Shown: piece after piece, positions 1-10,310 of the stretch
How the letters are laid out: each line of letters opens with the position of its first letter
Numbering within the stretch: the stretch's first letter is position 1
Assembly (NCBI GenBank): GCA_019671135.1
Contig: JAHRHY010000001.1
Coordinates: 248,001-312,000 of the forward strand
DNA: 64,000 nucleotides
Direction: 5' to 3'
Origin: Linnemannia hyalina
Taxonomy: Eukaryota > Mortierellomycota > Mortierellomycetes > Mortierellales > Mortierellaceae
The notes under the pieces: generated by a model
Databases searched by the model: none
The model's input: only the letters and a program-made list of their open reading frames with translations
What the model was told of the DNA's origin: nothing
Program-made: the position numbers and the translations under genes

Positions 1-452
1 GGGAGTGGAGAGGTTATGGATGCAGGCTGCTTTCGATCAAGATGTAATTGAAGCAGCAGCAAGCTGCACCAAGACACAGAAGATAAAAAAAAAGAGTAAC
101 GCCCAAGGGAGAGCCAAGAGAGATGATGAGGTCACATGGTCGTTCTCTTTTTCTTGTCCCCTTTTCACCTTTTTCTTGCACACTTTACTTTCCTTCATTC
201 GCTTTCTTCCTTACGCTTTTTCTTCTCCCCTCACCTTCGACTCTCACGCCTCTGTGCTGCCAACTCGCATCCCCACACCCAGCCTCTCCTATCATTCACA
301 CCCCTCGCTTGAATCTTTCACATTCATTCATCCATCCTTTCTTACCTTACCACTCAAGAGATCAAATCACTCCTACTCAAGCCAACAGTAACCTACTAAC
401 ACGCCAGAGTAGGCGCACCCTATACCCCCTCCACAGGCTTACTTCGTTCCAA
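1..452. other. Gene-free leader upstream of the PAP2 phosphatase gene
   Basis: This stretch is C+T-rich on the plus strand, as is usual for leaders in this window. The open frames in it are low-complexity Ser/Pro/Phe strings without family features, so I see no gene. It probably holds the promoter and 5' UTR of the next gene. Confidence 0.5.
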
Positions 453-2517
453 ATGGATACCCAGACCAACCAGTACCCAAACGCAGCACCTGCAGCAATC
501 GACCCTCATGAGCAGCAACCTCCACCTCCCCACTCACAATCAACATCACCACCCTCACAACAACAATTGCTAAACAACGACCATCACCGCCACCGGCAAC
601 AACAACACGAACAACAACAACAAGAACAACAAGAACACCAGAGACAACCGTGGTCGTTCATCAGTGCGCTCTCGATATCCCTCTACCAGTCGTTGTCCTT
701 CTCGCGGTCGCCCTCGTTTGAAAGGACGCGGTATATTGCGTCAACCTGTACTTTTATTGCGATCATCTATCTCAGGACGTTGCATTGTCTGTTCTTTGGA
801 ACGGGAGCTCTTTCTTGTGCCGTTCTTGGTAAGGAAACAAACCGTTATTGTTGCTTCTTGTTGGAGGAAGAGGAGTTTTGGTGGTAGAGTTGGAGAAAGA
901 TGGGTGATGCGTCTTTGTCATCATACATATACCTTTTCTGGACAACAACAGAACAATACATCTGTCACTCGGATGTCCGAGAGGTACAAGGACAAGGCAA
1001 GGCAAAGGGGGTGCATGAGGCGCTTTTTCTTTGCTGCTTGCGCATTGGTCGGTCGTAACAAAACAAGAAACTTTCCCCCCCACACTACTGAAAGTACACA
1101 AAAACAGACAACTAAAATGGACACATGATCCCTGAGTTTGGACCCCATTTCATGCAACCATAAAAGTGAGGAGGGTAAGGGACACAGGGCGACGAAAGAA
1201 CAACACGACAACAGAATAACAGCCGGAGGTGAATCAGACGAGCAGACCGCCTTACAAAACATTACACCGAGCGCGGGGGGGCACAGAACCTCGTTTCAGA
1301 GATAATGAGCATTTTGTTCATGAATTGGACTACGACCTTGGTTCGCTATTTGAGTTTGCAGGATTTCGAAATAGTCATTTTTTATGACGCTGAACATGAT
1401 AAAACAAGTCGCAAAACTGGATATTTCGACAGGAGAAGGGACAGCGCATTGCGAAGTACTTGTGGGGAAGGCATGTCTTTCACTCGTTACATCATAAACC
1501 ATAGACGGGCGGGACGGAGGGACGGAACATATACTTCCGGTGCATGGGACACACAGGTGAATTCAGTTGCTCATTGAGTATTTGCTAACCCCGAACCTGA
1601 TTTTTGTTTTCTACCTTGACCATGACGCTAATATAGCAAAATGCCTGAAGCATATTATCCGGCAGCCAAGACCAAAACAGACAGGACGCGGATTGCAGGA
1701 GGAGGATGGGGAGGAGGAAGGGGAGGAGGACAAGGATATCTTGGAACCCACGCCTTGTCCACAAGCAGAGTCGTCATCGTCATCATCACAACCAGAATCG
1801 ACCTTTGGAGGACCCTCATCATCCACAGTCGCAGCTACAGCCACTACCACGACAACAACAACGATTACCCATATCATCATGCCATCACCGAATGCGTCAG
1901 GATCCACGTCAATGACAACCCAGGATTCGATGAACGACCCAATCCAGCGTGCAGGGTCTCCTACATTGTCACTGGCCCCTACAACGACTCTGCAGAAGGA
2001 ACAAATGGATGCTTCGAACGAACCCAAGGCCAGGATAGCAAGCCAGCGGATCCGAAGATATAAGCGGCGCAAGTTCTATTTCCGTGTGGATTATGGAATG
2101 CCCAGTAGCCACGCCCAACTGGTCGCATTTTTCGTCTGTTATATCTCACTCCAACTGGTGCTCATGGAACCCGAGGGCTCGGCGGGACAGTGGTTCTTGA
2201 TCATGCTGTTGCAACTTTATGCCTGGTCTGTGGTCTGGTCACGTATCCGCCTCGGTAGTCATTCGGTCAGTCAGGTCCTTGTGGGCGCTGGGATTGGAGC
2301 TATTTACGGGACGGTGTGGTTCTCGATCTGGGTGTGGAAAGTTGAGGAGATGATCAAACATTGGCAGTGGATGGACCGGTACGGAGTTATTCAAGTGCGC
2401 AAGATCTGGAAGCAGCTCGAGATGGATGAGGCCGTTGCTGTCGGCAGGGCGGACGGAAGAATGTATCTCCGACATGGGCAAGGTTTGCCGCACAACGGAC
2501 AATTCCTCCGGTTTTGA
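453..2517 (+). CDS. PAP2-family lipid phosphatase, dolichyldiphosphatase-like
   Basis: Two exons are inferred, 453-828 and 1637-2517, joined in phase across an 808-nt GTAAGG...ATAG intron, giving about 418 residues. All three PAP2 signatures are visible: K130-x6-R137-P138 (KHIIRQPRP), YGMPSSH with H284, and SRIRLGSHSVSQ with R328 and H334. YGMPSSH is typical of dolichyldiphosphatases (yeast Cax4, human DOLPP1), which dephosphorylate dolichyl diphosphate in the ER lumen to recycle the N-glycosylation carrier. Hydrophobic segments lie before motif 1 and around motifs 2 and 3. The N-terminus is Gln/Pro/His-rich. About 120 residues of acidic and Ser/Thr-rich low-complexity sequence separate motifs 1 and 2, which is unusual. 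The start is the first ATG of the open exon after a pyrimidine-rich leader. Another PAP2 lipid phosphate phosphatase subgroup remains possible. Confidence 0.78.
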
Positions 2518-3142
2518 GATCGAATGTATGACCGAAGGGCTGTGAGCGGGCTGTGGTTGTTGTGACCCTTTTTTGGTGCCTATCTAAGCCTGCACTCTGT
2601 AACAGTAACTCTAAAACAGGATCGTGCGTTGCTTTGTTTTTTCCGCGCACAAACTGTGTATTTCCCCCATTTTCTATTTTTTGCTTTTCTTTGTGTTTCA
2701 AGGCGCCAGAAACGCTTCTTGGGACTTTTTTTGTATTTGTATTCTATCCTCCCATTTTGTTAATAAACATCAATAGTCAATTCGCGTCTGTAGTGAAGTT
2801 GGTACGTGTGTGGCTGTCTGTGTATTGTTATTTTCTTCAGGAGTTAAGGAGGAAGGGAAGAAGGCGAGCAATGATTATCAGGACATTTTTCATTCTGAAC
2901 GCGACCAACCCGTCAGGTCGAGTTCGGTGGATCGTGACTCCCTTGCCTTCCATTTTTTCTTCTCCACCTTTATGTCACGCTCCATCTCTTTCACTTCCCA
3001 TTTTTTTCTGCTTCTTTCTTCTTTACTTGCTTATCCACCCTCCACCACTCACTCCAATTGCCACCTTTCATCGCCAACCCTGGCATTGCCTGCACTCTAT
3101 TATATTTAGGACAACTAAAGAAAACGAGGACGCAAGTAGGAA
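2518..3142. other. Intergenic: 3' UTR and lipase leader
   Basis: No gene is seen. It contains AATAAA-like sequence near 2762 and a pyrimidine-rich leader from about 2940 in front of the lipase gene. Confidence 0.5.
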
Positions 3143-4563
3143 ATGAGACAACACACAAGCCTCTTGGCCTCAACATCAATACTCCTGGGCGCACTCCTAC
3201 TACTCCAGGTGCAAGCAACTCCAGTGATCCCTATCAATCTCCCGAATTTCAACTTTACCGGCGACAATGGAGTGAACTCTTTATCTCCAGCAAGAGGAAG
3301 AGGAGGAGAAATAGTACCGGCAAGAGGAATCCAGGAGGGCTATGTGTGGACGTCGAGGGGGACGTATGAGACGTTTGATAGTGAGTGTGTATTGACGACG
3401 GAGCGGCCGGTCCCTGTGGTCTTGTTGCCTGGGTTGCTGTCTCCTGGTCTTGTCACGTATGGTTTTCGCGAACATCGTTTTTGTTCTGTGAGTTTTTTTT
3501 GTGTTGGATTGGAGTAGCTTATGATATTTGTTTTAATATAGGACGCGGTACATGGCGCATCGGTTGCAGGATGCAGGATACTGTGTCTACCAGGCAAGTC
3601 TCTTCTTTGAAGCACAACCACTGCTTATGGAACATCAACAAAATAAAAAAAAGAACATCCACTCCCAGCTCGCTAATATCTCCCCTTTTTCATTTTCATC
3701 CTGTCGATCATGGCAAAAAAAAATAACTTAGCTGGAGTACGGATTGGGAATAATGGATACGCTAGTCGGGATGGGGGATATGCGAGAGTCTGCAAAGGAG
3801 CTAGGTGCATTTGTGACAAAGGTGCAAACTATCACGGGAGTCAGCCAGGTCGACCTTGTGGGTCATGCCGAGGGCAGCCTCGTGTCCTTGTAAGTTCCGT
3901 TGTCAATCGCTGTCCGAACTTATGTCTAGATTTTGCCCCCTTTTTTTTCTGGGTCTTCTCCCTGCCTTTGATGACTTTGATTCAACCGATTACTCCTGTG
4001 CTCAACATCCCCTGCTTCGCCCTCCTTTTTGCAATAGGTGGTACATGCGCAAATTAGGCGGGGAGAAAAACGTCAGGACCCTAACAAGTATCGCGACCCC
4101 CTTCCACGGGACGACCTTCCGAGGCTTAACAACAATCCTCAAAGGCCTAAACTTCTACGACACCCTTGCAACACTCACAGACCAACTATGTCCAGCATGC
4201 ACACAGGTCGTCGAATCCTCTCCCTTCTTGCAAGAGCTCAGAACAAAAGAAAGGAATCCGTCGTCTATACGGCCTGCACCCGCGCCGAAGGGGCCTCAGG
4301 ATGGAGGTGTGAGGTATCTGGTGGTGATGACGGCGAAGGATGAGGTTATTACGCCCTGGACGTCGGGGTACTTGGATGATGTTGAAGGTGGAGATGAGGA
4401 AGGAAGGGTGACGCATGTGGTTGTAGAGGATGTTTGTGAGTATGGTGTTGGGACGTCATTGAGGCATTTGGCGATTATGTTTACTCCGCTTGTATTTGCT
4501 ATGGTGGATGGGTTCTTGACAACGAGGGATGCTAAACCTCGTTTGGATTGTCAGTATAGTTAA
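3143..4563 (+). CDS. Secreted class 2 lipase-like protein with Ser-to-Ala nucleophile change
   Basis: Four exons are inferred: 3143-3456, 3542-3593, 3732-3889 and 4038-4563, giving 349 residues. Intron 2 has a GC donor (CAG|GCAAGT). Residues 1-26 form a signal peptide (MRQHTSLLASTSILLGALLL, then a Q-A-T-P cleavage region). The alpha/beta-hydrolase plan matches bacterial and fungal class 2 triacylglycerol lipases: VVLLPGL oxyanion segment, RYMAHRLQDAGYCVY, a nucleophile elbow at GHAEG, TPFHGT, an acid candidate D276 in TAKDEVITPW, and His318. The elbow is normally GHSxG, but codon 168 (3867-3869) is GCC, alanine. Either this is a non-catalytic paralogue, for example a binding protein, or a single-base difference or error. 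All splice phases agree and the frame is otherwise open, so the gene looks maintained. Confidence 0.82.
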
Positions 4564-5012
4564 TTAAGAGTTACAAGGTAAAGGTAGAGGGGGAGGAGGT
4601 GGGTGGGTTGGTAGATGACGGGGAGTAAAACAGTTTTTGTATTATCTGTTGTCTTGGTGGGGAAGGGTTGAAACGAAACGCGTTCGCGTCGCGTCGTGTC
4701 ACGTAGCGTTTTGGTGACACTATCACAAAATGATGGCGAGGACATGTTTTTTGTCGTGTTTTTTTTGGTGGCAATAGTAATAGGGACGCGCTTCTCCCAC
4801 TCTCTTCGCCAACCTCTCAACTTTTCTTAATCTCTAATACAATCAATGCAAACACAAAACATAGCAGTCCCGTCTCCACTCTTTGTCTCCTCCACTCCTT
4901 TTCCAACGCTCCAGAACCACAACGATACACACACTATCTCTATCTCTTCTCTCTTCTCTCCATTCCCTCCCTGCCATTCACTTGTTCTCACTTATATCAT
5001 CCCAGGCCGACC
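4564..5012. other. Intergenic, no gene seen
   Basis: It holds the lipase 3' flank and a C+T-rich tract (about 4795-5000) resembling the leader of the intact six-cysteine peptide gene downstream. Confidence 0.45.
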
Positions 5013-5210
5013 ATAAAGCAAATCTTGTTGTTCTTGATGGCAGGGCTCTTGGTCCTCCCCTCCCTCCATTCTCGTCCGCTGTCCCAACACCACCACCTTT
5101 CACAAGCCCTTGTGAGTTTGCCTGCGACAAGGATTACCGCAAGTGCATATCGGTGGCGCAGTTCATATGTAAGCAAGAGGGATACCTGCAAGGACCATTG
5201 CGCCAACTAA
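5013..5210 (+). pseudogene. Decayed tandem copy of the six-cysteine secreted peptide
   Basis: This is a damaged relative of the intact gene at 5973-6173. The two align through the signal peptide (a shared run close to TTGTTGTT..TTG.TGGCAGG) and through the cysteine core, where CEFAC-DKDYRKC here matches CQAAC-DGDYHKC there. The ATG is replaced by ATA at 5013. The signal-peptide frame and the cysteine-core frame differ. The final C-KDH-C returns to the first frame because the segment between Cys4 and Cys5 is 16 nt instead of 18. So there is one lost start and at least two frameshifts. No GT-AG intron of plausible length repairs it. A rescue by an unusual start is unlikely. Confidence 0.65.
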
Positions 5211-5972
5211 CAGTGGGTAGAGAGCCGTCCCCCCCCCCCTTTTTTTTCCATCTGTGTCCGAGGTCGGCAATGAAGGGCAAAAACAGAATGACGGCAAGGC
5301 AGTTGAAGATGAATTTATTTTTGTAAAAGAAACTAGTCAAGTACAATAATCCCCATGCTTATTCAATCATCTTTGCCGGCGCTCCGTTGCTCCAAGCTGT
5401 TTGTGTAGTAATACATGATCAGCAAGTGCCTACTCGTCGACTACTTGGAAGTTAGGGCGGTGTCTATTGAAAAATAAAACAAAGATCAGGGCTATAAGAC
5501 AAACGAAAAGAGGAGGGCATATAGGAGACACGAATGTAGACACTTGACCAACATGATACAGGGAGAGATAATTGGCGCTTGGCGACTGCAGAACACCGGG
5601 GAAAGGGGGAGGGAGGCTGTGGGGGTACTAATTATTGCGGAGTAGTACATGGACATAGAGCACGGGGGGTACATGGTCACTTCCATGGGATACATATGTC
5701 ACTGCCGAGAGTAGCAGTAAAAAGAAAGGGACAAAGATTATCAAAGGGGGGCTGGGGAAGTAAAAACTAAGGACAGATCGTTCCTATCGCAAAGCTGCAC
5801 TGTCTTAGTTTTCTTCTTCACTTACGTTTTTCTTTTTCTCTTCTCTTTCTTATTCTCTTCACTATCCAACCTCTTCCCTTGCAGAAACATAAACTTCTTC
5901 AGAAAACATACTTGCTCACCTCTGGCCTCTTGTCATCTCATTTTTTGTTTTCCCTACTTTACTCCAAAAACC
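5211..5972. other. Spacer between the tandem peptide copies, no gene seen
   Basis: About 760 nt with only short unsupported frames. It ends in a pyrimidine-rich leader (about 5810-5970) directly before the intact peptide gene. Confidence 0.45.
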
Positions 5973-6173
5973 ATGCGGCGAAACATTTTGTTGTTGGTTG
6001 CAGGTCTCCTTGTCCTACTACCTTTCTCGTCCACAGCCCCTTCAACATCAGTATCGTTACTTCAACCTCGCACACCTGCTTGCCAGGCTGCCTGTGATGG
6101 GGACTACCACAAATGCATCCTGAAGGAGAATATATGTAACGCCAATAGAGCAGATTGCTTGGCTACGTGCTGA
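5973..6173 (+). CDS. Small secreted cysteine-rich peptide
   Basis: A single-exon ORF of 66 residues. Residues 1 to about 22 are a clear signal peptide (MRRNILLLVAGLLVLLPFSS). The mature part has six cysteines in the regular pattern C-x3-C-x6-C-x6-C-x6-C-x3-C, with the last cysteine as the final residue. CX3C pairs at both ends suggest a disulfide-linked helical hairpin or other compact fold. The even number of cysteines and the signal peptide point to an extracellular product such as an effector, antimicrobial or signalling peptide, but I do not recognise the family. A broken copy lies about 760 nt upstream in the same orientation, so the locus is a tandem duplication. The start is the first ATG after a C+T-rich leader. 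Confidence 0.72.
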   Translation: MRRNILLLVAGLLVLLPFSSTAPSTSVSLLQPRTPACQAACDGDYHKCILKENICNANRADCLATC

Positions 6174-7843
6174 GCTTGACCGAAATCCAATAACAAGAAA
6201 ACAGGTAAAGGAAAGAAGAAGGCAAAACAAAAAATACCCAAGAACCTGCCTCTTTATATTGCCGCAAATCGAGCGATATCTATTTCCTGGCCATGACTTG
6301 ACCCAACCGTGACTAAAAAGCGCCTTTTTCGTTCATTCTGCTTTTTCACTTTCCCAACTGTTTCTTCGACCACATAGGGCGAGAACATGACCAACAGCTG
6401 TACGAGAAACCAGAGCGACATACGCGAAAAAATAAAAAGTAATGCCAACTGAGACGCGAACAAGGCTAGTCGGCTTGTGAACCAACAATATGGAAGAAAG
6501 GGTACTTTGGTACTTGACTGGTGTTGAACAACGGTAGCACTGAACCCTTTTAAATGATGCGTAAAGCATGGAGTATTGGAATCGAGTACGATGAAGAGGA
6601 AAGCTGTAATCAAATGGAGAAGAGTGATGGTCAAACAAAGAAGAAACCTTTGGTAGAATCAACAGAAGGTACGAAAAAACATCTGCACCCAAAATGATCG
6701 ACAATTATTTTTGACAAGGAAATCTTTGCCACCAATTGAACACGTGAAACAAAACAAACCCTTGCATCAAATGAACGGGCATGTCACCACTCCACTGTTT
6801 CCGGACGCCAGCGTCACCCAAAGTCACGATAAACTCATCTCTCTATCTCCCTTTCGTTCTACGATCTATCCTGGAGCCAGAAAGTGGCCATATAGTGTTT
6901 ATTACAGCCCAGACTATTTTGCACACGTCCAATGCATTTTCAATCCGTATGCAACGTCAGCAACGTTTGCCGTGTTATGGCAAATATGTTGTTCGTATGA
7001 GGGTGAGTATCTCGCAATGGTGCAGAGGGAGCATTTATCTTCCTTTATTTGAAACAGTAGCAAGCAAAAAATAAAAGAGTACAGGAATAAGGCTTTTTGC
7101 TGCTGTCTCTGCCAGAAATTCTGAGTGCATTTTTATTTTTCTTTGACTCCACTCCATCTCTTCCACAGCAACCTCATCCTCACTCCCACGCCTGTTTCAT
7201 CCTTCATTTTATACCCCACCCTCTTTTCGCCACCCCACACTCATCGTCGTCCTTCTCTTTCCCTTTCTTATCATTCTCTTCCCCTTTGCTGTCCCTTACT
7301 CTCTTTATCACCTCTCCTTCTCTTTGTTTATCGCTTCATCCTTCCCTATTCTTACTTCTTACTTACACACATACGCACACCTCTACTCTCTCTCTCTCTT
7401 TGAAGCCGATTGAGATAATAAATAATAGTAACACTAATGTGACATCAATCAACATCGGTAGGACCAGTAGGAGAAGCGACATTGAGCGAGTACCCACAGT
7501 CTTCAACTACTGTCCGCGAGATGGAAGGCAATTCAGGGAACATGAGCAGATTTGTCCGCTCTGCGACTTTCAAAGGTACAACTGACCAGTCCTTCAACAA
7601 CTCAGACAGGCACGCGACGCACAGACCAGGCGGGTTAAAAATCACAAATAGCAAGCTGACACTCTAACACTAATATGCTCGGAATTGTCGCGTAACTTCA
7701 GAGTTATAGAGCAGGTATGATTCTGCCGCCGGAGGGTGTACTCATATGCTTGACAATAAACGATCACCCAGCTAACCAACCGATCGGTTGTAATAGGGTC
7801 TGAGCTTCAACACGGCCTGGATGCAGACACCACAAAGTCCACC
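6174..7843. other. Intergenic, about 1.7 kb without a supported gene
   Basis: Frames at 6254-6704 on the minus strand and 6711-7074 on the plus strand have no recognisable domain and no coding pattern I trust. From about 7130 to 7400 it is C+T-rich, ending in a CT repeat. That tract probably belongs to the GPI2 leader, which may contain an untranslated exon or 5' intron. Confidence 0.45.
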
Positions 7844-7847
7844 ATGA

Positions 7848-9066
7848 CGGAAACGTCTTCATATAAAACAGGACTACCCGGACAGCTATGTCGATGATAC
7901 TTTCCTGGAGGAGTTACAGAATAACGGTAAGAGCGGTTCTGATCCTACTGCCTGTAGCGGTTTCAAAGATGAGACCCAATACCTGATCTCTTGCTTTTCT
8001 TGTTCGGGAATCAATATATGGCCAATATATGGCATTATGAATACTGGTCTGTTGTGCTCGAATCCACCATTTCGTCGATCATGATCTTTGTTGCTGTTTT
8101 TGTCTATCTATATCAGAAACAGCCTAGCTCATATGTCTTGATCGCCGTTGGTACCACAGGGACAGCCATCGGGTACATTTTCTGGGAATGGAGCAACACC
8201 ATATTGATGTCAAAATTAGATTTTCAGAGTAAGACAGTGGCGCTTGGAGTGCTTTGTACTACAAGGTGAATTGGCACTCAAAGATACTAAAATCCATCTT
8301 TTCTCCTGGCCAGGGCGAAAGATTTTCGAAGGCGCGGGATTTTTCTTCTCAGCACTGCTCGGGCTAACCCCGATTCTGAAGACGCTGACACTCCCGATAT
8401 CTGGGGACGCTATCTGCTCCTTGGCCGTCATCCTTTTCCTTGCCAACCTGGCGTTTCATGATTATGGCAGCGACAACAAACGCAACATTAAATACCCAGA
8501 ATCGCTTTCAATTAATGCAGCCATCTTTTCATCTGCAGTGCTGGCGTCGAGACTCAAGACGAGTCTGCATGTCTTTGGACTCATGGCGTTTGCTGTCGAA
8601 TGGTTCGCGCTCTTTCCGATGCTTCGGCGGCAAGTCAGGGTAAATGTTCTCTGGTTGAAAGGCTGACATGTTCAAATAAACTGACAGGGACAATCAGACT
8701 AACATCTCTCATTTCTTATGGATCAATAGAGTATATCTGTACGAGGGAGCCTAGTGTTAACCATTGTCCTCTTCTTGACTGCAACCACTCTCTTTCTGCC
8801 AATCTCGTCAGCGATCGCTGTGATCTATATCCTGGGCATAGCATTCGTGACCTTTGCGTGTCCCTTCTGGCTTATCTGGATCCAGAGGTACAAAAAGTAA
8901 GTTTGGCTGTCGTAGTGCTCGCTATAATGCTTGCAACAATCCATAGCTGTCTATGTACTATTTTTTTTACTCAGTTGGCCCTTGTCCCGACTCTATGTGC
9001 TCAAATAGTGAGATCCACGGACCATGGGATGAAGCACGGCCCAAGATCCAGCGCTCGCTCGGGTGA
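7848..9066 (+). CDS. GPI2: GPI-GlcNAc transferase subunit C (GPI2/PIG-C)
   Basis: Subunit of the ER complex that transfers GlcNAc to phosphatidylinositol, the first step of GPI-anchor synthesis. Diagnostic family blocks appear in order: QDYPDSYVDDTFLEELQ, YEYWSVVLES, GLTPILKTLT, SLAVILFLANLAFHDYG, SLSINAAIFSSAVLASRL, LHVFGLMAFAVEWFALFPML, and the C-terminal EIHGPWDEARPKIQRSLG. Exons read as about 7848-7926, about 7974-8228, 8314-8639, 8730-8896 and 9009-9066. The last three junctions are clear and in phase. Six or more hydrophobic segments fit a multi-pass membrane protein. The 5' end is unresolved. RKRLHIKQ precedes the first block in frame but follows a TGA (7845-7847), and the nearest ATG (7844) is one base out of frame. 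The first coding exon is therefore either further upstream or disrupted. The 7927-7973 intron (47 nt) is also tentative. Confidence 0.85.
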
Positions 9067-9878
9067 CTATAACTAGGGCGATGGCACATCATTCCAGAGG
9101 ATTTGTACCGAAATAACGTGGTTATTTCTTTCATCCGCACCTCGCCATGGCAGCAGTCACTGTCATGTGTTGGGTCGTTTGTCTATCCTATTTACTTAGA
9201 CAAGCGACCAGATTAAAGATACCCCACCTTTGTCTCGCTACCCCCCCTCCCCATGTATCGACATCTGGTTTTTATCAACGATATTTCCCACGCAGCACGG
9301 ACTCAATATCAATTTATAGTGCCATGCTAATTTATCCAAGAGCACGTTGATCTCCTTGAGACTTATTCCCACGTCGTTCCTTCCCACCTCCTTAGCATTT
9401 GTAAAAGTCATGGGTCATTGAAACCATTTTGGCACAAGTTCCAGCATTTTGAATTCTCCGTACTTTCTCTCTATATCGGTGGTTGGGCTCTTCCAGGCAG
9501 TTGTTGTACTCATATCAATTGTTTTTTTGATGGTTTAATGCATCCTGTCTACGTCTTCAGTGACATCCTAAGCTCAAGCTTGTACATGGAGTTAATGCGT
9601 TGTGCGAAGAAAATGTCGCCCAGGGCGACTTAAGGGTCTTCTTTTATGCAACCAGCGTATTGACATCGATACACTGTCTCCTCAGCTTGTCAAAAAAGTC
9701 TTACTAAGATGGTGCCACAGTGAAAGCCATATAGTGCGTGAATGGTTTATGTTGAGCAAAAAAAGGTCTTCGACGTTTTTCATAGAACTTCTTTTGCAGG
9801 AAAAAGGGTAGCTCGCATTTCATTCAAGCCATGATTTTCTTGATGGTGCTCTAGACCATCGCCATTCATTCATTCAAC
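9067..9878. other. Intergenic, no gene seen
   Basis: Only short frames interrupted by stops. Some may be eroded transposon flank, since a transposase fragment starts at the right edge, but no ends are recognisable. Confidence 0.4.
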
Positions 9879-10310
9879 ATGGCCGACCTTCTCGTGCCGG
9901 TAATCGCGGCACAACTCGCTATGCTCTACGACCGTTTCTGCTTGATGCCTCGTTTGACGTACGCCAATATTCCGACGAGTACTGTGTACAAGAATTTCGG
10001 TTCACCTGTGCCCAGCTGGAGGAGGCCCTTGAGGTCCTCCAGGTTCCCCCAAGGGTAACAGGGACAACGTCGATTCGCTTACGGTACTTTGCGTGACCAT
10101 ATACCGCTTGTTTTACCCAGCCCGGATTAACAGGATGGAGATCATATTCCGCAGGAGTTCCAGCGCCATCGTGTCGTCCATCAGTAACCTTCGATTCCGC
10201 ATCTGGGGAATGGGGCCGGCAGTATTCCAAGATCAACATCCGTATACATCCTCGCTACTGTCATCGCCACCGAATGGAGATCGTCTTATCGCTTGGGAGG
10301 TAAGGGTAAC
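9879..10310 (+). pseudogene. Fragment of a PIF/Harbinger-like DDE transposase (N-terminal part)
   Basis: Three plus-strand frames carry consecutive pieces of one protein. The first starts at the ATG at 9879 (MADLLVPVIAAQ). The second reads LLDASFDVRQYSDEYCVQEF then FRFTCAQLEEALEVLQVPP. The third reads LTVLCVTIYRLFYPARINRM and IFRRSSSAIVSSISNL. The order, a residue-poor helix followed by a YRL-[AF]-[YF]P-[AN]R segment and an S-x-SAI helix, is how the helix-turn-helix region of PIF/Harbinger (DDE_Tnp_4) transposases looks in related fungi, from memory. At least two frameshifts and a stop break it, and the catalytic DDE core is missing. It is a dead transposon remnant. The family is moderately certain. 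Confidence 0.5.

Noticed and set aside
7542..7585. CPRDG...CPLC zinc-ribbon-like string before GPI2
   Set aside because: There is no ATG in that frame and no link to a following exon. Two CxxC-like pairs in a short frame can arise by chance.
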